64,000 nucleotides of DNA from Olsenella_K sp050953285 (GCA_050953285.1 JBMNMK010000002.1:248001-312000), one strand, 5' to 3'; positions 7,318-16,364 are shown, numbered from the stretch's first letter. Made by a program: numbers and translations. Notes: generated by a model not told the origin, from the letters alone.

Positions 7318-9939
7318 TTGAAGCTCGTTGTCACGGAGAAAAATGATGCCGCCCGCCAGATTGCGCGGCTGTTAGGCCAAGGTAACCCTAAGACCGATAA
7401 GGTCTATGACACCCCGGTGTATCGCTTTGTGGTGGATGGGGAGGATTGGGTGACCATCGGTTTGAGGGGCCACATCCTGGCGCCGGATTTCCCGACGGAG
7501 CTCAAATACGACAAGAAGCAGGGCTGGTTTGCCGTGGACGCCGACGGAGAGCTCATGGAGGCGCCGGTGCCCGATAGCTTGGAGCGCCCGCCTTTCTCGT
7601 CCAAGAGAAAGCCTTACCTGGCAGACGGCGTGGATATCAAGGGCTGGAAGGTGCAGAGCCTGCCGTATTTGGTGTGGGCGCCCATCGAGAAAAAGCCTGC
7701 TGAGAAGGGTATTATCCGCGCGCTCAAGAACCTTGCTAAGAAGGCTGACAGCATCGTTATCGGCACGGACTTTGACCGCGAGGGAGAACTCATAGGCTCT
7801 GATGCGCTCAATCAGATTCGCCAGGTGGCGCCTGATGCGCCGGTGTCTCGCGCGCGCTATTCCGCCTTTACCAAGCAAGAGATTGAGCACGCCTTCAACA
7901 ACCTGGTGGAGCTTGACCAGGACTTGGCAGACGCTGGCGAGAGCCGCCAGTACATAGATCTGGTCTGGGGCGCGGTGTTGACGCGCTATCTCACGCTGGC
8001 GCGCCGGGGCGGCTTTGGCAACGTGCGTTCGGCCGGCCGCGTGCAAACGCCTACGTTGGCGCTGGTGGTCGAGAAGGAAATTGAGCGGGAAAAGTTTGTT
8101 CCAGAAGACTATTGGGTGATAGCCGGCGAGCTCACGCACGACGACTCCGATCCCTTCAAATGCAGCCATGCCACCGCGCGCTTTAAGGATAAGGCCGCCG
8201 CAGATGCGGCCTTTGCCAAGGTCAAAGATGCGCATGTAGCAACCGTTACCGACGTGAGCAAGAAGGCGCGTACGCAGAAGCCACCGGTGCCCTTTAACAC
8301 CACCTCTCTGCAGGCAGCTGCTGCCCAAGAGGGCCTATCGCCCGCTCGCACCATGCGCTTGGCAGAGTCACTCTACATGAAGGGCCTCACGTCCTATCCG
8401 CGCGTGGACAACACGGTCTACCCCAAGTCCTTGAACCTGAGAGACTGTGTCAAGACGCTTGCGCATGTGCCGCAGTATGCTTACGCGTGCGAGAAGATCT
8501 TGGCGCAGGATAAGATCAGCGCAACGCGCGGCAAGCAGGAGACGACCGACCATCCGCCTATCTATCCCACGGCGGCAGCAGATCCCCTGGAGCTGGAGCC
8601 CGGCGAGTGGAAGCTCTACAACCTCATTGCCCGGCGTTTTTTGGCAACGCTGATGGGGCCGGCAACCATCGAGAACACCAAGGTGAGCTTCGATATTGCG
8701 GGAGAGCCCTTTGTGACATCGGGCAGTGTGCTGACACTTCCCGGCTTCAGGGCCATCTATCCGTTTGGTCTCAAGAAAGATGACCAGCTACCGGCTCTTG
8801 AAGTGGGGGATAGCTGCGCGGTAGAGAAGATGAACTTTGAGGCCAAGCAGACCGAGCCTCCTGCGCGCTATAGCCAAGGTCGGCTCATACAGGAGATGGA
8901 AAAGCGTGGCCTGGGTACCAAGTCGACCCGTGCCAATATCATTCAGCGTCTCTACGAGGTCAAATATCTCAAGAATGACCCGGTTGAGCCCTCACAGCTA
9001 GGCATTGCCGTGATCCGGGCGCTGCACGAGTTTGCTGCTCCCATCACGACGCCTGATATGACCGCAGAGCTAGAAGCAGAGATGAACAAGGTGGCCGAAG
9101 GTGAGGACACCCAACAGAAGGTGGTTGATCGCTCTCGCGCCATCCTGGCAGGACTTATTGATTCTCTGATCGAGCACAAAGACGATCTGGGCAATGAGAT
9201 TGCCGATGCCGTCACCGCAGATGCCAAGGTGGGTATCTGCCCCAAGTGCGGCAAAGATCTGGTCATGAAGAGTTCGGCCAAGACGCGTTCCAACTTTATA
9301 GGCTGCATGGGCTGGCCCGACTGCGATGTCACCTATCCGGTGCCAACCGGTCGCATCCAGCCGCTGCCAGATCCTTGTCCGCTCTGCGGCGCGCCACGTG
9401 TGAAGGTCACACCTTTTAGACAGCGCCCGTATGAGACCTGCGTAAACCCTGCCTGTGAGAGCAACCGTGAGCCGGATGTTGTGGTAGGTATGTGTGCGGC
9501 GTGCGCCGCCAAGGGCAAGGAAGCTAAGCTCATTGCCCATAAGAGCGAACGTACGGGCAAACGTTTTATCCGCTGCGAGAACTACGAGGAGTGCAACACC
9601 AGCTACCCCTTGCCGCAGCGCGGAAAACTTACCGCGCTCAACGAGACCTGCCCCGAGTGCGGCGCGCCCATGGTGGAAATTGAGACGCAGCGAGGCCCCT
9701 GGCGCATCTGTGTCAACATGGACTGTCCCAGCAAGCAGAAGAGTGAGAAGGCGGGCTCGGCGCGCGGGTCTGCGCGTGGTCGCGCCGGGCGCAAGGCGGG
9801 AGCTGCCACCAAGGCTACATCCGGTAAGCGCAGCGGCTCCAAGAGCGGCACCACCAGCGGCAAGGCTGCGAGCACAGGTTCTTCTCGCCCAAAGAAGTCT
9901 AGCGCCACGCGTGCTACGCGTGCCAAGAAAGAGTCATAG
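7318..9939 (+). CDS. topA: DNA topoisomerase I (type IA), archaeal-like, with C-terminal zinc modules
   Basis: An 873-residue type IA topoisomerase that relaxes negative supercoils by single-strand passage. The Toprim domain starts LVVTEKNDAARQIA and has the acidic triad D151-x-D153-x-E155 in TDFDREGE. The active-site tyrosine is Y360 in GLTSYPRVDNTVYP, a form closer to archaeal topoisomerase I than to the usual bacterial ITYMRTDS. Four CxxC-type zinc modules follow (starting near residues 641, 687, 724 and 779), then a Lys/Arg/Ser/Gly-rich tail from about 810. The start is a TTG at 7318 after GAAAGG. It lies in the tat-tmk-holB run. Function is secure. Confidence 0.95.
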   Translation: MKLVVTEKNDAARQIARLLGQGNPKTDKVYDTPVYRFVVDGEDWVTIGLRGHILAPDFPTELKYDKKQGWFAVDADGELMEAPVPDSLERPPFSSKRKPYLADGVDIKGWKVQSLPYLVWAPIEKKPAEKGIIRALKNLAKKADSIVIGTDFDREGELIGSDALNQIRQVAPDAPVSRARYSAFTKQEIEHAFNNLVELDQDLADAGESRQYIDLVWGAVLTRYLTLARRGGFGNVRSAGRVQTPTLALVVEKEIEREKFVPEDYWVIAGELTHDDSDPFKCSHATARFKDKAAADAAFAKVKDAHVATVTDVSKKARTQKPPVPFNTTSLQAAAAQEGLSPARTMRLAESLYMKGLTSYPRVDNTVYPKSLNLRDCVKTLAHVPQYAYACEKILAQDKISATRGKQETTDHPPIYPTAAADPLELEPGEWKLYNLIARRFLATLMGPATIENTKVSFDIAGEPFVTSGSVLTLPGFRAIYPFGLKKDDQLPALEVGDSCAVEKMNFEAKQTEPPARYSQGRLIQEMEKRGLGTKSTRANIIQRLYEVKYLKNDPVEPSQLGIAVIRALHEFAAPITTPDMTAELEAEMNKVAEGEDTQQKVVDRSRAILAGLIDSLIEHKDDLGNEIADAVTADAKVGICPKCGKDLVMKSSAKTRSNFIGCMGWPDCDVTYPVPTGRIQPLPDPCPLCGAPRVKVTPFRQRPYETCVNPACESNREPDVVVGMCAACAAKGKEAKLIAHKSERTGKRFIRCENYEECNTSYPLPQRGKLTALNETCPECGAPMVEIETQRGPWRICVNMDCPSKQKSEKAGSARGSARGRAGRKAGAATKATSGKRSGSKSGTTSGKAASTGSSRPKKSSATRATRAKKES

Positions 9940-9948
9940 GGACGTCGT

Positions 9949-10599
9949 ATGGAGAAAACAACCAGACGTGCGCGTGGACTCTTTATCTCATTTGAGGGCG
10001 TGGATGGGTCGGGTAAGTCCACGCAGGCAGCGCGGCTTCAAACGTATTTTCAAGAGCGGCAGATACCTGCTACGTTTGTGCGTGAGCCGGGAGGAACGCC
10101 CATTTCCGAGAAGATCCGTGCGCTCCTTTTGGATCCGGCCAATGCGGAGATGTCGTTTGAGTGTGAGCTGCTCTTGTATGAGGCGTCGCGCGCGCAGTTG
10201 GTGCGTGAGGTGATTGAGCCGGCGTTGGCATCAGGAGACGTGGTGGTGTGTGACAGGTATCTTGACTCCACGTTTGCCTATCAGGCCTATGGCAGACACA
10301 TTGATGAGGCACTGGTGAAGGCAGCCAATGCCATGGGTTCTTGTGGTGTGATGCCAGATATTACGCTCGTTTTTGATATTGATCCGACCGAGGCTCTGGA
10401 GCGTGCGTGCAAAGAGGGCGCCGACCGGCTTGAGCTTGCCGGCGTTGCGCTTGAGGAGCGCGTGCGTGAGGGCTATTGTGCGCTTGCGGCGGCTGAGCCT
10501 GCGCGGGTGCAGCTCATAGATGCGCGCGGCACCATAGACGAGGTTGCCCGGCGTGTAGAGGCCACGCTTGCGGATTATGTGCGGGACATGAGGGGGTGA
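9949..10599 (+). CDS. tmk: Thymidylate kinase (dTMP kinase)
   Basis: A 216-residue kinase that phosphorylates dTMP to dTDP. P-loop EGVDGSGKST at 16-25, the REPGGTPISEKIR segment that binds dTMP, and DRYLDSTFAYQ (DRY motif) are all present. The lid is short (GADRLELAG). It starts nine bases after the topA stop and its stop is four bases before the holB GTG, the common bacterial tmk-holB pairing. Confidence 0.96.
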   Translation: MEKTTRRARGLFISFEGVDGSGKSTQAARLQTYFQERQIPATFVREPGGTPISEKIRALLLDPANAEMSFECELLLYEASRAQLVREVIEPALASGDVVVCDRYLDSTFAYQAYGRHIDEALVKAANAMGSCGVMPDITLVFDIDPTEALERACKEGADRLELAGVALEERVREGYCALAAAEPARVQLIDARGTIDEVARRVEATLADYVRDMRG

Positions 10600-10603
10600 G
10601 CGC

Positions 10604-11776
10604 GTGGCAACACCCTCAAATGTCAATGGCTTACCTCCCGTTTTAGCAGCTCTTACCACCCAGCCGCGCGTCCGTGATTTCTTGGGCGCAGCGTGGCAGG
10701 AAGGTCGGCTCTCCCAGGCATATCTTTTCTACGGCGCGCCAGGTTCTGGCAAGCTTGAGACGGCACTTGCCGTGGCCAAGCTGGTGGAATGTGCGCACGG
10801 CGGCGACGGTAGCTGTGATGAGTGCATACGAATTGCCCACATGAGCCACCCCGATGTTCACGTGCTTTCGCCCAAAAGCGTGACGGGCTACCTCATCGAC
10901 CAGGTGCGGGAGATTATAGAGGACGTAAAGCTGGCACCGGTGCGCGGCCGCATGAAGGTCTACATAATCCAAGATGCGGGCAAGATGCGCGGCGCCTCGG
11001 CAAATGCGCTGCTCAAGACCATAGAAGAGCCATCTCAAAGCACCATGTTCATCCTCATTGCGCGCACGCCGGACGAGGTTTTGCCCACCATCGTCTCGCG
11101 CTGCCAGCAGGTGCCGTTCCGCGTGATCTCACCAAAGACGGCAGAGGCGCTTCTGGTCGAGAAGACCGGCACGACCGCAGCCGATGCGCGCGTGGCGCTC
11201 TCGCTGGCCAAAACGCCCGATCGTGCGGCGCAATACTTGGCGTCATCTGAGCGCATCCAGGTGCGCCGCATGGTGATCCAGGCGCTCGACGGCCTTTCTC
11301 GCGATGATGCGTGGGACGCGCTCCAAGCGGCCAAAGACATCACGCAGACGGTAAGCGCGCCCTTTCGTGAAAAGAAGAAGGGCAAGGGAAAAGATAAAGA
11401 GCAAAAGCAGGCCGACGCGGTGCGCGCGGAGTACCTTTCGGCCCGCGCCTTGAAGCAGATTGAGTCCGATGCCAAGCGTGAGCTTACGGCGCGCGAGCGT
11501 TCAGGTATGATGGAGGCGCTTGCGGCTGCAGAGAGCGTCTTGAGAGATGTGCTTTTGCGCTGTGAGGGTATAGATCAGCCTGGCGTCAATGCGGATGTGG
11601 CAGACGTGGTTGATCGCCTTGCCGCAGGTACCGACTATACAGGTGCGCTTGCAGCGCTCGGAGCCATTGCGCGCGCACAAGACGACCTCAACCATAATGT
11701 TTCTTCTCAGCTGACCTTTGAGGTCATGCTTCTTCGTGTCAAGGAGGCACTTACATGCCCACCGTTATCCCGGTGA
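10604..11776 (+). CDS. holB: DNA polymerase III delta' subunit
   Basis: A 390-residue clamp-loader subunit of the AAA+ fold. P-loop GAPGSGK at 44-50, DAGKMRGASANALLKTIEEP, and the sensor/arginine-finger-like TIVSRCQQ are present. The zinc-binding module has Cys at 63, 71 and 74, but the fourth expected Cys position is Ile77. A Lys-rich insertion (about 253-268) sits before the C-terminal collar domain. The GTG start overlaps the end of tmk closely and the last 22 bases overlap the next gene, so translation is probably coupled. Confidence 0.92.
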   Translation: MATPSNVNGLPPVLAALTTQPRVRDFLGAAWQEGRLSQAYLFYGAPGSGKLETALAVAKLVECAHGGDGSCDECIRIAHMSHPDVHVLSPKSVTGYLIDQVREIIEDVKLAPVRGRMKVYIIQDAGKMRGASANALLKTIEEPSQSTMFILIARTPDEVLPTIVSRCQQVPFRVISPKTAEALLVEKTGTTAADARVALSLAKTPDRAAQYLASSERIQVRRMVIQALDGLSRDDAWDALQAAKDITQTVSAPFREKKKGKGKDKEQKQADAVRAEYLSARALKQIESDAKRELTARERSGMMEALAAAESVLRDVLLRCEGIDQPGVNADVADVVDRLAAGTDYTGALAALGAIARAQDDLNHNVSSQLTFEVMLLRVKEALTCPPLSR

Positions 11777-13416
11777 AATTTGCATATTCCGTCCATGACT
11801 TGTGGTTTGATCCAAAAGAGTCCGGCGCTTTGGCGGCAGACCACGTGATCTGCGCCACGGAGCGCGGAACAGAGATTGGTCTGGCCACGGCGGACCCTTT
11901 TGAGGTTTCTGCGGCAGAGCTCGGAGATACCATAGGCCAGAGCTCGCTTGCCTCTGTTGTGCGTGTAGCGAGCGGGGCAGATCTTGAGCGAGCAGATGAG
12001 CTTGCCACCAAAGGTGAGGAGGCGCTGCCGGTCTTTCGCTCTCTTGCCAAGGAGAGCGGCCTTGATATGAAGCCGGTCGGCGTTGAGTATCTCTTTGGCG
12101 GCGAGAAGGTCGTCTGCTATTTTGCCGCTGATGACCGTGTGGACTTCCGTCAGCTGGTGCGTGACCTGTCACATGCCCTGCGGCAGCGGATAGACATGCG
12201 CCAGATAGGGGTGCGCGAGGAAGCGGCCATTGTGGGTGGCTATGGCCACTGCGGGCAGGAGCTGTGCTGCTGCAGGTTTGGGCTTCAGTTTGAGCCGGTC
12301 TCCATCCGTATGGCAAAAGAGCAGGATCTGCCCCTAAACTCAAACAAGATTTCTGGCGCCTGCGGCAGGCTTATGTGCTGCTTGCGCTATGAGTTTGAAG
12401 CCTACCGTGACTTCAAGAGCAGAGCGCCCAAGCGCAATGCTGTGATCGATACGCCTCTGGGCAAAGCAAAGATCATAGAATACGACACGCCCAAAGAAGA
12501 GATCTGCTTGAGGATAGAAAATGGCAAGCAGATACGGATTCCACTCAAGGAGATGGTGCCATCAGAGTGCGCCAAGAAGAAGTCCGATGAGCTGGGTTGT
12601 GCCTGCCGCCCCGATACGGTCCTGCGCTCGTCGCTCGATAAGCTGAGCTCGCCTGATATTCAGATGGCACTCGCCGAGCTCGACCGTGAGCATGGCGTGA
12701 TTCCGCCCGAGGAAAGCTTTGCGGAAGACGATCTGTTTGTCGATAAAAAACCGCGCCGTCAGCGCCGCCGCTCCAGCGCGCAGTCAGAGACTGGCGCATC
12801 TGCAGGCGCACCTTCTGCGGGCGGAGCTTCTGCCGACGAGCAACCAGGGCGTCGCCGTCGCAGTCACCACAGCGCGGATGAAGCAGCTAAAGATGCCCAG
12901 GTGGCAAAAGAGAACAAGCCACGCAGGCGCCGCCGTAAGAGTGCGTCTCCCCAAGATGGCGCAAAGCCGCAAAAGACAGAGGGTCAGAGCCAGGCAAAGG
13001 ACCGCGCTCAGGCTCAGGGCCAGGCGGCTGGCAAGACAAAAGATGGCGAGCCGCGCCGTCCGCGCGGGGGTGGCATGAGACGGCGTCACCACCGTGCAGC
13101 TCAAGAGCCAACGAACGAGACCCAGCGCCAGAAAAAGCCCTCAGGCGAGACGCAAGCAGCGGCAAAGCACATGCGTCATCCAGGCGATAAGGGCGGAGCT
13201 GGCCGCACGGATGTGCCCAAGCAAGCCTCTGCATCCACGCCCGATGGTGCGCAGACAACGCGGCGCAGACGCCACAGAGGTGGACGTGGCCGCAGCCGCG
13301 CGCAGGGCGGACAAGGGGCTCTGGGAAGCAATGGCTCAGGTGCTCCGGGCAACGCTTCGGGCGGCGCTTCTGGCGGTGCACACAATGCAGGCGGCACGAA
13401 TACCTCTGAGGGTTAG
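11755..13416 (+). CDS. ricT: PSP1-domain protein, RicT/YaaT family, with long basic tail
   Basis: A 553-residue protein whose first 310 residues are a PSP1/RicT domain. In Bacillus RicT (YaaT) joins RicA and RicF in an Fe-S complex that promotes RNase Y mRNA maturation. The Cys signatures are GHCGQELCCCRF (C166, C171-173) and GACGRLMCC (C203, C208, C209). Residues 325-553 are a low-complexity Arg/Gly/Lys/Gln-rich extension that most relatives lack. The holB-ricT neighbourhood matches Firmicutes (holB-yaaT). The start ATG overlaps the holB end. No RicA/RicF homologue is in the window. Confidence 0.88.
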   Translation: MPTVIPVKFAYSVHDLWFDPKESGALAADHVICATERGTEIGLATADPFEVSAAELGDTIGQSSLASVVRVASGADLERADELATKGEEALPVFRSLAKESGLDMKPVGVEYLFGGEKVVCYFAADDRVDFRQLVRDLSHALRQRIDMRQIGVREEAAIVGGYGHCGQELCCCRFGLQFEPVSIRMAKEQDLPLNSNKISGACGRLMCCLRYEFEAYRDFKSRAPKRNAVIDTPLGKAKIIEYDTPKEEICLRIENGKQIRIPLKEMVPSECAKKKSDELGCACRPDTVLRSSLDKLSSPDIQMALAELDREHGVIPPEESFAEDDLFVDKKPRRQRRRSSAQSETGASAGAPSAGGASADEQPGRRRRSHHSADEAAKDAQVAKENKPRRRRRKSASPQDGAKPQKTEGQSQAKDRAQAQGQAAGKTKDGEPRRPRGGGMRRRHHRAAQEPTNETQRQKKPSGETQAAAKHMRHPGDKGGAGRTDVPKQASASTPDGAQTTRRRRHRGGRGRSRAQGGQGALGSNGSGAPGNASGGASGGAHNAGGTNTSEG

Positions 13417-13536
13417 TGAGCTTGTGGAGCCAGGGATGGCCGTATAGACAGTTGTAGGTATATCCTTGGCCCGTCATGGCTTTGAGCGGACGGTTTTTAT
13501 CGCCCAGCGGTCATTTGTGTATGATGTGTGCCGCGC

Positions 13537-13548
13537 GAACATGCGTTT
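13537..13548. promoter_or_regulatory. Upstream LexA (SOS) box, imperfect
   Basis: GAACATGCGTTT, preceded by CG, fits the Gram-positive GAAC-N4-GTTC operator in all but the last base. It lies 42 bases before a perfect box and upstream of dinB. Confidence 0.45.
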
Positions 13549-13578
13549 TATTTTTGTCCCCTCCTTCTCACATAATGC

Positions 13579-13590
13579 GAACAGAAGTTC
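13579..13590. promoter_or_regulatory. LexA (SOS) box upstream of dinB
   Basis: GAACAGAAGTTC is a perfect GAAC-N4-GTTC LexA operator, extended by CG on the left to match the actinobacterial CGAACRNNNGTTYG at 13 of 14 positions. It ends 27 bases before the dinB ATG and just after a possible -10 (CATAAT at 13571), which is where a repressor would block initiation. Confidence 0.75.
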
Positions 13591-13617
13591 TGTTATGGTA
13601 GTGGTGAAGGAGGAGAC

Positions 13618-14892
13618 ATGGACACATCAAGGGTCATCATCCACAGTGACATGAACGCGTTTTATGCATCCGTTGAGCAGGCGGAACATCCAGAACTGCG
13701 CGGAAAGCCTGTGATTGTAGGTGGGGATGAACAAGCGCGCCATGGCATTGTGCTCACGGCAAGCTATGAGGCCAAGCGTCGTGGAGTAAAGACGGCCATG
13801 GCCTTGTGGGAGGCTCGGCGTGCGTGTCCAGACGCGCTCGTGGTGTTGCCGCATTTTGATCTCTACCAGCGCTATTCACATCTTGCGCGTGAGATTTACT
13901 ACAACTACACAGACCTAGTAGAGCCGTTTGGGCCTGATGAGGCATGGCTTGATATCACACATTCGGTCGCGCTTGCTGGAGGAGACCCCATCTTGGTTGC
14001 GCAGGAGATCTCTGAGCGCATCCGTACAGAACTCGGACTTTCTGTCTCTGTGGGTCTGTCGTGGAACAAGATTTTTGCCAAGTTTGGCAGTGACCACGAT
14101 AAGCCCGATGGGTTCATGGTGATTACACCGCACAATGCCCAGAAGCTGGTGTGGACTCAGCCGGTGAAGGAGCTGCTCTATGTGGGTCCTGCCACATCAC
14201 GCAAGCTCAATGCTCTAGGTATCCGCACCATTGGGGAGCTTGCGTGTGCAGATCCAGAGCTTATTCGCAGGTATCTCGGCAAAATGGGCACAATGGTGCA
14301 GATTTTTGCGCAGGGGAGAGATGAGAGTCCTGTACGTGCATATGAAGGTTCACTTTTTGATGTAGAGCGAGAAGTGAAAAGTGTCGGTAATGGGGTTACC
14401 TGTCCTTTTGACATAGAAGATGAGACTTGTGCTCGCCAGGTCATCTGGCTGTTGGGAGAGTCGGTGGCACAGCGCCTGCGTGCGCTCAATCTCAAAGCGC
14501 GTTGTGTGTCTATAACGGGAAGAGATTTTAAGACCTTAACGTTTCGCTCTCGTCAGCGTCAGCTTGAGCGGCCAAGCAATATTACCAGTGAGATCTGCTC
14601 ATGCGCTACAGAGCTGCTGCTGTCAGATTGGGATTTTAGATATGAGAAGCTCAGAGGTATTGGGATGCGCGCCTCTTCAGTGAGCCCCGCCCTAGGCCCT
14701 GTGCAGCTCGATATTGAAGGGGTAGAGCAAAAGCGTCTTGAACGCTTGGCGCTTGATCATGCCATTGATGATCTGCGTGTAAGGTTTGGCAATCATGCGG
14801 TGAGGCGGCTGTCAGAATTGAGCAATGACAAGCTGGCATTGCTTGATCCAGAGCGTGATCACATCGTTCATCCGGTCTCGTATTTTGCATAA
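13618..14892 (+). CDS. dinB: Y-family DNA polymerase IV
   Basis: A 424-residue translesion polymerase. Catalytic acidic residues are visible: D11 in HSDMNAFYASVE and D107-E108 in GPDEAWLD. SVGLSWNKIFAKFGSDHDKPDG is the palm segment, VGPATSRKLNALGIRTIGELA the HhH thumb and residues 240-350 the little finger. The ATG follows GAAGGAGGA. A perfect LexA box upstream says it is SOS-inducible. No beta-clamp peptide of the classic C-terminal type stands out. It is followed by a small gene that I take to be its partner. Confidence 0.95.
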   Translation: MDTSRVIIHSDMNAFYASVEQAEHPELRGKPVIVGGDEQARHGIVLTASYEAKRRGVKTAMALWEARRACPDALVVLPHFDLYQRYSHLAREIYYNYTDLVEPFGPDEAWLDITHSVALAGGDPILVAQEISERIRTELGLSVSVGLSWNKIFAKFGSDHDKPDGFMVITPHNAQKLVWTQPVKELLYVGPATSRKLNALGIRTIGELACADPELIRRYLGKMGTMVQIFAQGRDESPVRAYEGSLFDVEREVKSVGNGVTCPFDIEDETCARQVIWLLGESVAQRLRALNLKARCVSITGRDFKTLTFRSRQRQLERPSNITSEICSCATELLLSDWDFRYEKLRGIGMRASSVSPALGPVQLDIEGVEQKRLERLALDHAIDDLRVRFGNHAVRRLSELSNDKLALLDPERDHIVHPVSYFA

Positions 14893-14909
14893 GAGAATAG
14901 AGCCTTGTG

Positions 14910-15179
14910 ATGAGAGGGATAGCAGCGCGTGAAAAGCGCTATGTGGAGGTTATTTCCAAAACGGATGAGGATGGCAATGTGACACCACTTAAAGTGGTGT
15001 GGTCAGATGGTCATATTTACGATGTTGATCGTGTTATGGATAGGAGGCGTGCGTGTTCACTTAAGACGGGAGGAACGGGTATTCGCTATACCATCTCGGT
15101 GGGTGGTAAATCCACCTATCTGTTCTATGAAGGGCCGCGGTGGTTTGTAGAGGCAAAGGTAGTGAGCATGCCCAGTTGA
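14910..15179 (+). CDS. Small dinB-associated protein (89 aa)
   Basis: An 89-residue protein 15-18 bases after dinB; start may be the ATG at 14910 or the GTG at 14907. It has the pattern V-x-V..T..DG-x-x-x-PLKVVWSDGHIYDVDRVMDRRRACSLKTGG..IRYT..V.GK.TYLF.E..RWFVE. From memory, very similar small proteins sit beside Y-family polymerases in clostridia and relate in shape to actinobacterial DUF6504 proteins beside translesion-polymerase genes. A role as polymerase partner under the same LexA control is inferred from this context, not demonstrated. Confidence 0.65.
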   Translation: MRGIAAREKRYVEVISKTDEDGNVTPLKVVWSDGHIYDVDRVMDRRRACSLKTGGTGIRYTISVGGKSTYLFYEGPRWFVEAKVVSMPS

Positions 15180-15317
15180 TCTGTCTTATGTGCTGCTGGG
15201 AAGAGCTGTCTTGCTCACTTGGTATGCACCATGCCAAGACACATGACAGGTGAGGGATTGTTGCGGTTTATACTTTGTGTAAGCGCAAAGAACATGCTGT
15301 GAGAAGGGGTGGCCAAG

Positions 15318-16364
15318 ATGGCAGGCTATCTTGAGGGTGATGTATTGCACGGTGTAAACCTTGCAGGGTGGCTCATCCTTGAGCCATGGGTGACGCCAGA
15401 GCTCTTTGCTGGTACCGGTTCTTTAGGTGAATCCACGCTGATAGATGCCTTAGGGCCAGAGCTCTATGCGGACTTTGTCCGGGAACATAGAGAGACCTTC
15501 ATCACGGAGGAAGATTTTGCCCAGATGGAGCGTCGTGGCCATAACGCCGTGCGGATTCCGGTGCCTTGGTATGCCTTTGGTGACCAAGGACCTCATCCAG
15601 GGCCCTATGTAGGCTGCATCATGCACGTAGATGATGCTCTTGTGTGGGCAGAGCGCCACAACATCAAGGTACTGCTTGACTTTGCCATCTCACCGGGAGC
15701 TCCTGGCCAAGAGAATATTCTTGCGCAGGAGCCTTTGGGAAACAGGGAAAATATCCTGACAGTCTTGGCTGCCCTTGCCAACAGATATGCGGACTGGCCT
15801 GCATTTTTAGGTATAGAAGTGGCTGACGAACCCCAGGCGCAGGTCAGGCGTGGTCTGTCCATCTCTGAAGGGGTACCGCTTCATGTGCTCCGCAACTTCT
15901 ATCGTGATGCGTATGAGGCCATCCGTGCCGGCGCAGGTACAAAGCCTCTCATTGTGCTGCCAGATGCAGGGGTTCCTGCCTCTTGGAGAAGCTTCATGGC
16001 ACCTGAGCGCTATGAGAACGTATGGCTTGACTGCCACCTCTACCACTACGCAGACCATATGAATGCCACAGGACCAAAAGGTACGCGCAGCTTGGTGAGG
16101 GCATCAGAGCGTACGCTCAAGATTGCTGACAAAAGTGGTCTACCGGTCATGATAGGAGCCTGGTCTGCGGCGCTACCCTTTGCAGACTCTGCCATGACTC
16201 CAGAGGGAAGGATAGCCCTAGAGCGCGTCTACGTGGCAGACCAACTGGCGGTATTCCGTTCACATCGCGCTTGGTTCTTCCAGACGTGGAAGACCTCAGG
16301 ACGCATCTCTGCGTGGGACGCGCGTATTGCCTTGTCAAGCTTTGAGAGAAGGATGCTCGGCTGA
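15318..16364 (+). CDS. GH5 exo-beta-1,3-glucanase-like protein with lost catalytic nucleophile
   Basis: A 348-residue (beta/alpha)8 protein resembling fungal Exg1-type GH5 enzymes: GVNLAGWLILEPWVTPELF at the start, GHNAVRIPVPWYAF, DCHLYHYADHM and YVADQLAVFRSHRAWFFQTWKT at the end. The acid/base region reads V-A-D170-E171-P instead of N-E-P, and the nucleophile motif G-E-W-S is G-A281-W-S (codon gcc), so the essential nucleophile is absent. There is no signal peptide, so it should be cytoplasmic. It is probably not a retaining glucanase; it may bind a glucan or be non-enzymatic. ATG at 15318 has AAGGGG upstream. The stop overlaps rsmI. Confidence 0.82.
   Translation: MAGYLEGDVLHGVNLAGWLILEPWVTPELFAGTGSLGESTLIDALGPELYADFVREHRETFITEEDFAQMERRGHNAVRIPVPWYAFGDQGPHPGPYVGCIMHVDDALVWAERHNIKVLLDFAISPGAPGQENILAQEPLGNRENILTVLAALANRYADWPAFLGIEVADEPQAQVRRGLSISEGVPLHVLRNFYRDAYEAIRAGAGTKPLIVLPDAGVPASWRSFMAPERYENVWLDCHLYHYADHMNATGPKGTRSLVRASERTLKIADKSGLPVMIGAWSAALPFADSAMTPEGRIALERVYVADQLAVFRSHRAWFFQTWKTSGRISAWDARIALSSFERRMLG

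Noticed and set aside
12887..13477. Long ORFs opposite the RicT tail
   Set aside because: They arise from the low-complexity GC-rich sequence read in other frames; no start signal or family.
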